Assembly: GCA_003661825.1 (NCBI GenBank)
Contig: QMWW01000024.1
Coordinates: 1-10,431 of the forward strand
Source: Thermoprotei archaeon
GTDB lineage: Archaea; Thermoproteota; Thermoprotei_A; Sulfolobales; Desulfurococcaceae
DNA length: 10,431 bases
Reading direction: 5' to 3'
The notes under the pieces were generated by a model. That model made no database searches. It was not told the origin of the DNA and saw nothing but the letters and a program-made list of their open reading frames with translations. Each line of letters begins with the position of its first letter. The first letter of the stretch is position 1. Both the position numbers and the translations under genes were made by a program. Of the stretch, positions 1 through 6,076 are shown one piece after another.

Positions 1-2
1 GA

Positions 3-137
3 GTTCATGTTAAGGATCTCCACAAATATGCCCATGAAATTGCATGTGTGTACTTCAAATACCTCACTAACACTAATCCAGACGAATACCAACCAGGTGT
101 TGATGATTTAAATTATGAATTTAAATCCCTATTCTGA
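3..137 (+). CDS. C-terminal end of an unidentified gene (partial)
   Basis: The third forward frame is open from the window edge to a TGA at 135-137, giving about 44 residues that end in YEFKSLF. The composition is that of an ordinary soluble protein, with mixed charged, aromatic and aliphatic residues. The reverse-strand frames I checked in this stretch have stops. The first forward frame is also open to about position 111, but reads as an S/T/N-rich string that looks less like protein. If real, the gene starts outside the window and overlaps the end of the KaiC-like gene by 9 bases tail-to-tail, as other convergent pairs here do. Too little is visible to assign a family or function. Confidence 0.45.
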   Translation, partial: VHVKDLHKYAHEIACVYFKYLTNTNPDEYQPGVDDLNYEFKSLF

Positions 138-941
138 GCTATTTCTAAGTAGCTCTCTTTCCTTCTTTATCTCTGACTCAAGGATACGGGCTAAGACACT
201 GAAAGGAAGAGATAGATCACCTCGCGATACCGTATACGGACCTATGATAACCATACCTTTCCCATCAACAATATCTATTTCGAATACGCGCTTATCGTGA
301 TCTGTTTGTCTCATCTTTTCAACTACCAGAAATCTTTTAAGAGATCCTCCGATCACCGCTTTACGGAATCTGATAATTCCATCAGCTACATGTTCGATCC
401 CGAAGCCAAAGCCAAGAGAAGTCGTTACTGCATATTGACTTGTCATGACCACTGTCACATCCCACCTCGATAGAACCCTCTTAACTGTATAGCTATACCT
501 CCTAGCCATCGCTGGCTTATCAAGCCAGAAAGCACTCATCGAGTCTATAACTACTCTAGCGTGACCGTAGCCCAATGTTTTCTTAGCTTCTATTATCTTA
601 GAAAGTAACTCATCAACATCCAGTTCACGTAAGCTCCAAGGATCGCCTTTTTCTTCCATTAACGCATCTATTATTATGAGATCGCCTCTTTCTATGGCGT
701 CTCGGAATTTAAAGTTAAACATTTCTGCTTGCTTGACAATACTCTCACGGCTCTCTTCTGTAGTAACATAGATCCCCTTCTCACCAGAGCTTATACCCGC
801 CGATATAAAGTGTAGTGAGAAGATAGTTTTACCAGTACCAGGTTCACCCACAACCGCTATAGTGAATCCACGCGGTATTCCTCCGCCTAAGATTTCATTA
901 AGGCCTTTAATCCCTATATCAAGCCTTTCCACTTCATACAT
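129..941 (-). CDS. KaiC-like single-domain RecA-family ATPase
   Basis: This 270-residue protein has one RecA/KaiC ATPase domain. The Walker A motif GEPGTGKT lies at residues 32-39, preceded by the usual KaiC opening GLNEILGGGIPRG. The acidic pair E62-E63 in TTEES sits where KaiC proteins have their catalytic glutamates. The Walker B strand VVID is at 130-133, and VEKMRQTDHD at 207-216 matches the KaiC K-M-R...H segment near the nucleotide. Only one domain is present, against two in cyanobacterial KaiC, so no circadian role is implied. Archaeal single-domain relatives are mostly uncharacterised; some are RadA paralogues linked to recombination or signalling. The ATG start is supported by a GGTG Shine-Dalgarno (948-951 on the + strand), 6 bases upstream. 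The family call is firm, but the biological role is unknown. Confidence 0.9.
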   Translation of the reverse strand: MYEVERLDIGIKGLNEILGGGIPRGFTIAVVGEPGTGKTIFSLHFISAGISSGEKGIYVTTEESRESIVKQAEMFNFKFRDAIERGDLIIIDALMEEKGDPWSLRELDVDELLSKIIEAKKTLGYGHARVVIDSMSAFWLDKPAMARRYSYTVKRVLSRWDVTVVMTSQYAVTTSLGFGFGIEHVADGIIRFRKAVIGGSLKRFLVVEKMRQTDHDKRVFEIDIVDGKGMVIIGPYTVSRGDLSLPFSVLARILESEIKKERELLRNSSE

Positions 942-1107
942 AGTTTACACCGGTGAAACACCCACAATTGAAATTTATTGTATATTATCTCCACAAATAT
1001 GTTGCTGATTTTTAAGAAATATTATAAGATAGTCTAGCCTAATACACCTGATAAAAATGTCCATGCCCATCCACTATGTTTAATAATGCTGTTATAAACA
1101 TTAGTAA
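942..1107. promoter_or_regulatory. divergent spacer with promoter elements for the KaiC-like gene and the RNA/ubiX side
   Basis: This AT-rich spacer separates two divergent transcription units. On the - strand an AT-rich TATA-like stretch around 972-985 lies at a reasonable distance upstream of the KaiC-like start and its GGTG ribosome site. On the + strand, TTTAATAA at 1079-1086 lies about 26 bases before the predicted 5' end of the RNA element near 1108-1112, the usual TATA-to-start distance in archaea. A second AT-rich candidate is ATAAAAAT at 1051-1058. No open reading frame of note is seen here. These are pattern matches only. Confidence 0.35.
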
Positions 1108-1168
1108 TACTAGATGCTGAGGCTCGAAAGGTCTGAAGACTTGATGAGCCCGCGCAGGGCTGAGCATT
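1108..1168 (+). ncRNA. probable box C/D guide sRNA abutting ubiX
   Basis: Four boxes occur in the right order and spacing for an archaeal C/D sRNA. C is ATGCTGA at 1114-1120, one mismatch from RTGATGA. D' is CTGA at 1133-1136, C' is TGATGA at 1142-1147, and D is CTGA at 1160-1163. The two guide segments (1121-1132 and 1148-1159) are both 12 bases, and the D'-C' gap is 5 bases, matching the compact archaeal form. Such RNAs bind L7Ae, Nop5 and fibrillarin and direct 2'-O-methylation of rRNA or tRNA. The segment is GC-rich in an AT-rich spacer, as structured RNAs of hyperthermophiles often are. Against the call: no clear terminal stem outside the boxes, the imperfect C box, and alternative hairpins within the element. 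I could not identify the target. Confidence 0.6.
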
Positions 1169-1170
1169 GA

Positions 1171-1779
1171 TTGACAAACCCCTGTCTCTTAATTGGGATC
1201 ACGGGAGCAAGCGGAATAAGGTATGCATTAAGGCTTTTAGAATTATGTGATCTCTTAACAAAACATTATAGAAAGGTAGTCGTAGTTTACACTAAGTATG
1301 CCAAGAACATAGCGGAGCTGGAAGAAGGAGTAGATCTAGGAAAAAGTCTCCACCAATATAGGTGCGTGGATCAAGTATTTAAATGGAATGAAATGCATGC
1401 CTCTATAGCGAGTAGTAGCAACTTATTCGCCTATGAGGGGGTAATCGTTCCAGCCACCTTAAACACCATAGCTAAGCTAGCTACTGGTATACAAGACAAC
1501 CTCCTGCTGAGGGCTTTTTCCTCGCTGATCAGGCTTAAGAGAAAAGTAGTCGTTGTAGTTAGAGAAACCCCGCTCTCACAAACCGACCTCTTAAATCTCT
1601 ATAAGCTGTCCAAACTGGGCGCTATAATTCTGCCAGCCTCGCCTGGATTCTATGGTAACCCAGCTTCTATAAGCGATCTAATAGATTTCGTTGTGGGGAA
1701 GATACTGGATGCACTCGGAGTAGAGCACAACCTTTATAGAAGGTGGACCGGTAAAAGTGAAACTTACAGAAAACCCTAG
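1171..1779 (+). CDS. ubiX: UbiX/Pad1-family flavin prenyltransferase
   Basis: This 202-residue protein matches the UbiX flavoprotein family over its whole length. It has the N-terminal FMN loop GITGASG at 9-15, the MHASIASSS segment at 75-83, a conserved RETPL at 131-135 and ASPGFY at 156-161. UbiX joins dimethylallyl phosphate to FMN to make prenylated FMN, the cofactor of UbiD-type decarboxylases. In many archaea that cofactor serves anhydromevalonate phosphate decarboxylase of the modified mevalonate pathway, so a role in isoprenoid lipid synthesis is a fair inference. The start is TTG: an in-frame TGA lies immediately before it at 1168-1170 and no other start codon precedes the FMN loop. 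The probable guide RNA ends only a few bases upstream. The stop codon shares CTAG (1776-1779) with the opposing gene. Confidence 0.93.
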   Translation: MTNPCLLIGITGASGIRYALRLLELCDLLTKHYRKVVVVYTKYAKNIAELEEGVDLGKSLHQYRCVDQVFKWNEMHASIASSSNLFAYEGVIVPATLNTIAKLATGIQDNLLLRAFSSLIRLKRKVVVVVRETPLSQTDLLNLYKLSKLGAIILPASPGFYGNPASISDLIDFVVGKILDALGVEHNLYRRWTGKSETYRKP

Positions 1780-2210
1780 CGCATAAAGTCTTCTGCATCA
1801 TAATCCTCGATTTGTTGCATCTCTCTAAACAGTTCTTCTTCGCTGATTAGCTTCATCTTTTTCTCTAAGGCTTTAGCACACTTACCATCAGGTAGTAATG
1901 CATTCATTCTACAACCAGCAAATCTGCACTCAACGCCTACACACTTCTCTCCACTAAGTCTACAGTATGCTTCTTTAACCATTCTACCGCGATAGGATCT
2001 ATTGAGAACTACTAAAGCCCCCCTCGTACACCTAAAGAGCGGGCAAAGTGGATGGCATCTATCGCCTATAGGCATTGGAGCGGGTTTCCTATGTCTAAAT
2101 TCTTGCCTCCTATACTGGGACTGTTTACTCGGTTTAAAAGAACGGGGTGAGCCTCTTTTCCTAGATTCCAAACAAACAACACCTCGTATAAGTGTAGAAT
2201 CATCATCCAC
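1776..2210 (-). CDS. uncharacterised cysteine-rich protein, possible metal binder
   Basis: I do not recognise this 144-residue protein. Residues 1-45 are basic and low in complexity. The core from about residue 46 carries eight cysteines, at 52, 56, 61, 83, 90, 95, 100 and 111, enough for two four-cysteine zinc or iron-sulfur sites; a ninth, C13, lies in the N-terminal tail. Sequence around the cysteines includes GDRCHPLCPLFRC and GEKCVGVECRFAGC. The C-terminus (112-144) is charged and probably helical. The start is GTG at 2210, with no ATG, GTG or TTG upstream before a stop; M46 (position 2075) is an alternative that would keep only the cysteine core. A TATA-like TAATATATAAG at 2262-2272 suits a transcription start near 2241. 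The gene ends against ubiX in a shared CTAG. Confidence 0.75.
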   Translation of the reverse strand: MDDDSTLIRGVVCLESRKRGSPRSFKPSKQSQYRRQEFRHRKPAPMPIGDRCHPLCPLFRCTRGALVVLNRSYRGRMVKEAYCRLSGEKCVGVECRFAGCRMNALLPDGKCAKALEKKMKLISEEELFREMQQIEDYDAEDFMR

Positions 2211-2299
2211 GTTTACATAGCGCTCCCGCGTTATAGATCGGTTAATGACTCCTTGAATTGGTAATATATAAGGATACTAATATACTTACCTAGGCTATT
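2211..2299 (-). promoter_or_regulatory. promoter region of the cysteine-rich gene
   Basis: This spacer lies between the end of the splicing endonuclease gene and the cysteine-rich gene on the same strand. The stretch at 2262-2272 reads CTTATATATTA on the - strand, a good archaeal TATA-like box. Counting about 26 bases gives a start near 2241 and a leader of about 30 bases before the GTG. No strong GGTG ribosome site is visible. The gene may thus be transcribed separately from the endonuclease. Confidence 0.35.
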
Positions 2300-2848
2300 T
2301 TAGGGTTTCCACCATGTAAAGAGGTAGTAATCTATAGCATTATCAGTAGTTATCGCGACTATCAGCTTCTTCCTCACAGAATGTAAGAGCCTACCCATCC
2401 GCACTATCGATATTGGATCGTAGATGGAGTCTATCTTAGCAACCTCTACCCCAAACGGCGCATGATCTAATCCTGGTCCATACCGGTATAAGAGATAGTC
2501 GCATCCAAACTTCAATCCACGTCTAACAATAAATCCGCGTTTTCTTAGATCTCTATAAACCCTGTAGAGCTCTTCAAAACCCTGGATAAGCTCGGTACCA
2601 CGCTTGAGCAGTTCATCTCGAGAAAACATTTGCTCACCGTCCCAAACCTCTATAGCGCCTTCTTCAAGTAGGTAGAGGGCCTCTATGAGGGATAATTCAA
2701 GAGGCGCCTTTATATCCCGTGATCGAGGTTTCTGTACACCAAGAAAGGAACCATAATAACCATTCCAGTACATCTCATTTGCGCATACGTAGTCAGAGAT
2801 CACTACTCGATTATATAGTAGTACTCCTCTACACTTTGTTTTCTTCAA
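2300..2848 (-). CDS. endA: tRNA splicing endonuclease (tRNA-intron endonuclease), catalytic-type subunit
   Basis: This 182-residue protein has the two-part layout of archaeal tRNA splicing endonuclease. The N-terminal domain holds LSLIEALYLLEEG at 52-64. The C-terminal nuclease domain starts near RKRGFIVRRGLKFG (102-115) and contains DHAPFGVEV (128-136) and LLHSVRKKL (154-162). The family's catalytic triad Tyr/His/Lys is most likely Y121 (or Y118/Y123), H129 and K160 or K161, so this looks like the active subunit. Crenarchaeal enzymes are usually heterotetramers that need a second, structural subunit; none is seen in this window. The enzyme cuts introns from precursor tRNAs at bulge-helix-bulge motifs. 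The start is TTG, overlapping the stop of the upstream PhoU-like gene as TTGA (2845-2848), so translation of the two is probably coupled. Confidence 0.9.
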   Translation of the reverse strand: MKKTKCRGVLLYNRVVISDYVCANEMYWNGYYGSFLGVQKPRSRDIKAPLELSLIEALYLLEEGAIEVWDGEQMFSRDELLKRGTELIQGFEELYRVYRDLRKRGFIVRRGLKFGCDYLLYRYGPGLDHAPFGVEVAKIDSIYDPISIVRMGRLLHSVRKKLIVAITTDNAIDYYLFTWWKP

Positions 2849-3516
2849 CCCACTACTATCCTGTGTAGAGCTAGATAGCGTAGCTCTTCACCCAGGGATC
2901 TTAATAAGTCCGCAGCATTCTCAATAAAATCTAGTATATCTCTTAGAGTCATTAACGTGAGCACTTTAGTACCATACTCGGTGTATAAGCTAAACGTAGC
3001 ATTTCTATATACTTCATCTGCTCGATTCTCGAGCTTTGAGACCTCGCTTATCCTTGTAAGTGTTTTCTTAGGATCGCTATACAGCAGCCTCAGGCCTTCA
3101 AAAATATTTCTAAACTGTTCATTAACTATGTCCTTAAACATAGCAATATACCGGTATATCTCGCTACTTATCTCTAGTCTACGCGACTTTAGTATAGTCA
3201 GCCTATAAGAAGCACCATCAAGCAATTGTGTAAAACGCTCGAAGCCTAAAGCGATGGTTGCATAACTCTGCTTATAAGGTAGTCCCTCACCTAGCCTCAC
3301 CAAGTATTCCATAAACAGCAGCTTGTTATCCTCAATACGGGATTTAAGCTCTAGTATTCGACTATAGAGTCTCCCTACATCTATATCGGAGACTAAGTTG
3401 TCAACTATCTCATTGAAGACCTTAAGAGAATCTCTAGCCATATTCGCCAGGTTTACGAGGTTTTCATGTATGTTTATTTCGGCTATTGATCCCTCACTGT
3501 AACCGTACATAGCCAT
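2845..3516 (-). CDS. PhoU-like / DUF47 family helical protein
   Basis: The 223 residues are predicted almost entirely helical and match the PhoU-like DUF47 family in length and pattern. The best signature is the C-terminal pair of motifs: KLENRADEVYR at 161-171 and LRDILDFIENAADLLRSLGE at 191-210, which resemble the E..AD and D..D/E..AD metal-contacting motifs of PhoU-type bundles. Relatives often lie beside Pit-type phosphate transporters as presumed regulators, but no transporter is present here. The gene instead leads a two-gene unit with the splicing endonuclease through a 4-base overlap. The start is ATG at 3516, with a second ATG two codons in. Assignment to the family is likely; the cellular role is not known. 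Confidence 0.7.
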   Translation of the reverse strand: MAMYGYSEGSIAEINIHENLVNLANMARDSLKVFNEIVDNLVSDIDVGRLYSRILELKSRIEDNKLLFMEYLVRLGEGLPYKQSYATIALGFERFTQLLDGASYRLTILKSRRLEISSEIYRYIAMFKDIVNEQFRNIFEGLRLLYSDPKKTLTRISEVSKLENRADEVYRNATFSLYTEYGTKVLTLMTLRDILDFIENAADLLRSLGEELRYLALHRIVVG

Positions 3517-3605
3517 CCACTTCCAAATATATATGTCTCTAAGCTAGAACTAATTCTAGGTATGGGTTTATTAAAGTAGTGATAGCGAGAAAACAGTTGA
3601 AGGCC
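3517..3605. promoter_or_regulatory. divergent promoter region with a central inverted repeat
   Basis: This spacer separates the DUF47-endonuclease unit (-) from the radical SAM gene (+). TTTATTAAA at 3567-3575 is a TATA-like box for the + strand; its centre lies about 35 bases before the ATG at 3606, giving a very short leader. Read on the other strand, the same AT-rich element (TTTAATAAA) could serve the DUF47 gene, with a leader of about 30 bases. Between it and the DUF47 start lies a perfect 6-bp inverted repeat, CTAGAA...TTCTAG at 3544-3559 with a 4-base centre, a possible operator. The stretch ATATATAT near 3528-3535 is too close to the DUF47 start to be its TATA box. Confidence 0.35.
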
Positions 3606-5213
3606 ATGAAGGTACTAGTAATAGATGCTCTCGCAAGAGCCCGGGGAAAAAGGTATTCCACATTTGACGTAGTTGGCGCGGGTCCAAGAATAGTAGCTGG
3701 TATTATTAGGGAAAAAGAATTTACAACAGAACTGAAAGCCTACGAACTGCTATTCGGAGAAGATACCGATATAGCAAGCTATGACATAATCTCCATATCG
3801 ATAATGTCTACTGATAAAGGAGCTCTTGAAAACATACTCGCTTTATTAGAGAGAAAGCGATTTAGCGGACCTGTAATCGTGGGGGGGCCTGCAAGTTTCG
3901 AGTACAATATGTTGTTGAAAACATACAAACGTATCGACTGCGTAATCGTAGGAGAGGCAGAGATCCCCCTGTCTATGCTTTTAGAGAGAATAGACCTTTT
4001 GATCGCAAGAGACTGGAGCGAGCTGGCTAAAATACCTGGACTTGCATTCAGATCAGGAAAGAAGATTATACTATCATCTAAGCCCGTGCATACACCTTCA
4101 GACACGTTATCAAAGATTAAGCCATGGACAGCAATAGAGCGCTCTTATCCCTCATACAAGGCCATGAGGTATTACGTGGAAGTGCTACGCGGATGTAGTA
4201 ACTTCCAAAGACCATTAATGAAAAAATATGGATTAAACTGCATAGGATGCTTTAGCTGTAGATCCAAGTATTTAGACGAGAGGATAACCTGTCCTAAGAA
4301 CATTCCACCTGGCTGTGGATTCTGTAGTGTGCCTTACATGTTCGGTCCTCCAAGATCACGGGAGGTAAAAAGCATAGTTAACGAGGTAGTAGAACTAATT
4401 GAACACGGAGCTAAACGTATAGTGTTAAGCGCACCTGATTTCCTAGATTACGGGAGAGACCGATTGGTTGCCCCTAAACCGTTAACTGACCCTTGCCGTC
4501 CTGCTCCCAATCTCGATGCCATAGAAGCTCTACTCGCTGAGCTTTCAACCCTGCATCCCGTTAGACGGAGAGACGTTGTAATAATGATAGAAAACATTAA
4601 AGCTTGCCTAGTTAACGAAGCCGTAGCTAGCTTGCTTGGTAAATATCTAAAGAATACCACCGTACATATAGGATTAGAAACTGGGGATGACTATTTCAAT
4701 GAAAAAATCTTGGGTAAGCCCATCACTGTAAACCATGTCTACCAAGCTGTAAAGTTATTAAGCAAACATGGTTTAAGACCTTATGTATATCTTATGTATG
4801 GCTTACCGTTTATGAGTAGAAGCGTCTACGTAAAAACGATTAAAGCCGTAAAAGAACTAACAGCACTGCCTCTGGAGAAAATAACTCTATATAAGTATAT
4901 CAGGCTTCCCGGTACAGCATTTGAAAAAGTAAAGTATAGTATAACTGGTAAGGAAGATCTAGTACGTAAATTGAAAAACCTAGTTAGAGCTTTTAACGAA
5001 GAGAGGAAAAAGAATCTAATCGGTAAAACCATCGAAGTATACCTAGCATATAGTAGGCACAAGTACTATGGGTACCCTGCACACCACGGACCAGTAGTAT
5101 TTGTACATGGTTTAACTAGTAAAGGCTTCGACGGATGTAAAGCACTAGTTAGGATAACGGGTATTCGTGAAAGATACGTGCACGGCGAGTTCATTAAAAT
5201 CCTTAGCTGTTAG
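3606..5213 (+). CDS. radical SAM protein with cobalamin-binding-like N-terminus and TRAM-like C-terminus
   Basis: Counting from ATG 3606 (535 residues), the N-terminal third resembles a B12-binding Rossmann domain, with IVGGPASFEYN (91-101) and DCVIVGEAEIPL (111-122). The iron-sulfur motif is C-x7-C-x2-C at C229, C237 and C240, followed by SVPYMFGPPRSREV, which recalls methylthiotransferase-type radical SAM enzymes. GLETGDDYFNEKILGK (356-371) and the LMYGLP strand (396-401) are further radical SAM barrel hallmarks. Residues from about 470 (IGKTIEVYLAY, then GPVVFVHG and GEFIKIL) look like a TRAM RNA-binding domain. An unusual insert after RGC (C197) holds C212, C215 and C218, perhaps an extra cluster. 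The substrate is unknown; RNA or protein modification is plausible. A GTG at 3579 would add nine residues, but MKVLVIDAL and the TATA position favour 3606. Confidence 0.85.
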   Translation: MKVLVIDALARARGKRYSTFDVVGAGPRIVAGIIREKEFTTELKAYELLFGEDTDIASYDIISISIMSTDKGALENILALLERKRFSGPVIVGGPASFEYNMLLKTYKRIDCVIVGEAEIPLSMLLERIDLLIARDWSELAKIPGLAFRSGKKIILSSKPVHTPSDTLSKIKPWTAIERSYPSYKAMRYYVEVLRGCSNFQRPLMKKYGLNCIGCFSCRSKYLDERITCPKNIPPGCGFCSVPYMFGPPRSREVKSIVNEVVELIEHGAKRIVLSAPDFLDYGRDRLVAPKPLTDPCRPAPNLDAIEALLAELSTLHPVRRRDVVIMIENIKACLVNEAVASLLGKYLKNTTVHIGLETGDDYFNEKILGKPITVNHVYQAVKLLSKHGLRPYVYLMYGLPFMSRSVYVKTIKAVKELTALPLEKITLYKYIRLPGTAFEKVKYSITGKEDLVRKLKNLVRAFNEERKKNLIGKTIEVYLAYSRHKYYGYPAHHGPVVFVHGLTSKGFDGCKALVRITGIRERYVHGEFIKILSC

Positions 5214-5598
5214 TTTCGCTAAGGAGCTTTAGCCTCTCAGTAATGTCTGCTATTTTACCTACTTCCTTAGAAAACCTATCGCTGAACTGTCTCTCAATTA
5301 AATTCTTTATATCGCTAAGCAGCTCAGCAGTATATGGAATGCTTATCAGCTTCAAGTATGCCAAGTAAGCTCTGATGTACCTATGCATTTCATCATTGTC
5401 TATCTTAATACCGTTGTATTCTTCGAAAAAGTCAACGGTTCTATTATAAATAGCCTCTATGGAAGACAATAAGTCAGAAAGGGATTCGGGTTCAGCCCTG
5501 ATTAACTGTTTATAGTATTTTATCCTTGTAATCAACTCTTCGTACTCGTCAACTATTTCGCGTAACTTATTTAGAACTTCTACCTGTAGGTTATTCAT
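5203..5598 (-). CDS. uncharacterised helical protein, second of a coupled pair
   Basis: I do not recognise this 131-residue protein. It is rich in E, L, I, K and Y with almost no glycine or proline, and reads as a helical bundle or short coiled coil: helices roughly at 3-34, 38-60, 68-86 and 90-127. There are no cysteines, no signal peptide and no membrane segment. Its ATG overlaps the stop of the preceding gene as ATGA (5595-5598), so the two are almost certainly translated together and may act as partners. The 3' end overlaps the radical SAM gene by 11 bases tail-to-tail. Real gene status is supported by the coupling and the clean protein-like composition. Function is unknown. Confidence 0.75.
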   Translation of the reverse strand: MNNLQVEVLNKLREIVDEYEELITRIKYYKQLIRAEPESLSDLLSSIEAIYNRTVDFFEEYNGIKIDNDEMHRYIRAYLAYLKLISIPYTAELLSDIKNLIERQFSDRFSKEVGKIADITERLKLLSETNS

Positions 5599-5996
5599 GA
5601 AGAATAACCCTGTTGTAAACGCTTTCTAACAGTCGCAATACTGTAATCTGCTACTCCTCTCTCGCGTAGCTCTTCTGGATAGCAGTAAACGGTATTAGCC
5701 TCAACCTTTTCGTCTATTACTGTTTTAAACACAAACTTCCTCTTTCCTCCAACCACTATTTCTATTAAATCGTTTTCATTAATGCCTAAATAGGATGCAA
5801 GTTCTTTTGAAAGTCTTGCAACACCTTCTGGTAGTGATTCATCGTATCTAATTCTTATTCTTTTCTCTATAATCTTCTTCTCCTCCTCTCTTTTCTTAAG
5901 CTCTGAAGGAGGAGGTATTATCGATACTAGCTTAGACACATCTACTTTCCTGCTACTAGCTTCTGGCCGTCTCCCTTCCTTGCTTTCTCCACCCAT
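5595..5996 (-). CDS. unknown protein with a Cdc48N-like double-psi barrel pattern
   Basis: The 133 residues start with a charged, probably disordered tail (1-50), followed by a compact domain. The domain reads VARLSKELASYLGINENDL, then IEIVVGGKRKFVFKTV, then ELRERGVADYSIATVRK. That order recalls the double-psi beta barrel of the Cdc48/VAT N domain: arginine-leucine-ser, a G..(G/N)D turn, a GGKR hairpin, then an R...GV...D/Y..TVRK end. Here it stands alone, without an AAA ATPase. This is fold-level inference; the function is unknown. The start chosen is the ATG at 5996 because GGTGG (6004-6008 on +) lies 7 bases before it and a TATA-like box lies at 6044-6053. A GTG at 6035 would add 13 residues but would precede the inferred transcript start. 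It overlaps the next gene by ATGA. Confidence 0.75.
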   Translation of the reverse strand: MGGESKEGRRPEASSRKVDVSKLVSIIPPPSELKKREEEKKIIEKRIRIRYDESLPEGVARLSKELASYLGINENDLIEIVVGGKRKFVFKTVIDEKVEANTVYCYPEELRERGVADYSIATVRKRLQQGYSS

Positions 5997-6076
5997 ATTT
6001 ATGCCACCTAATGATAGCATATCTATATTAATCACTACTTAGTAAATATAAACACTCTTAAATAAGGTAATCAATT
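5997..6076 (-). promoter_or_regulatory. internal promoter and ribosome site after glyS
   Basis: Downstream of glyS, the - strand reads GTTTATATTT (6044-6053 on +), a TATA-like box. A start about 26 bases later falls near 6023. GGTGG at 6004-6008, 7 bases before the ATG at 5996, then makes a good crenarchaeal ribosome site. The two-gene unit may therefore be expressed both by readthrough from glyS and from its own promoter. Confidence 0.45.

Noticed and set aside
1..111. Open first forward frame at the left edge as the partial gene
   Set aside because: It gives an S/T/N-rich string unlike a protein; the third frame is longer and more protein-like.
100..137. TGATGA at about 102-107 as another box C
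   Set aside because: No CTGA box follows at guide distance and no second box pair is present.
3779..5062. Reverse-strand open frames inside the radical SAM gene
   Set aside because: They are S/L/R-rich shadows of a well-supported gene, with no recognisable motifs or ribosome sites.
6021..6035. GTG at 6035 as the start of the Cdc48N-like gene
   Set aside because: It would precede the transcript start inferred from the TATA box, while the ATG at 5996 has a strong GGTGG site at 7 bases.
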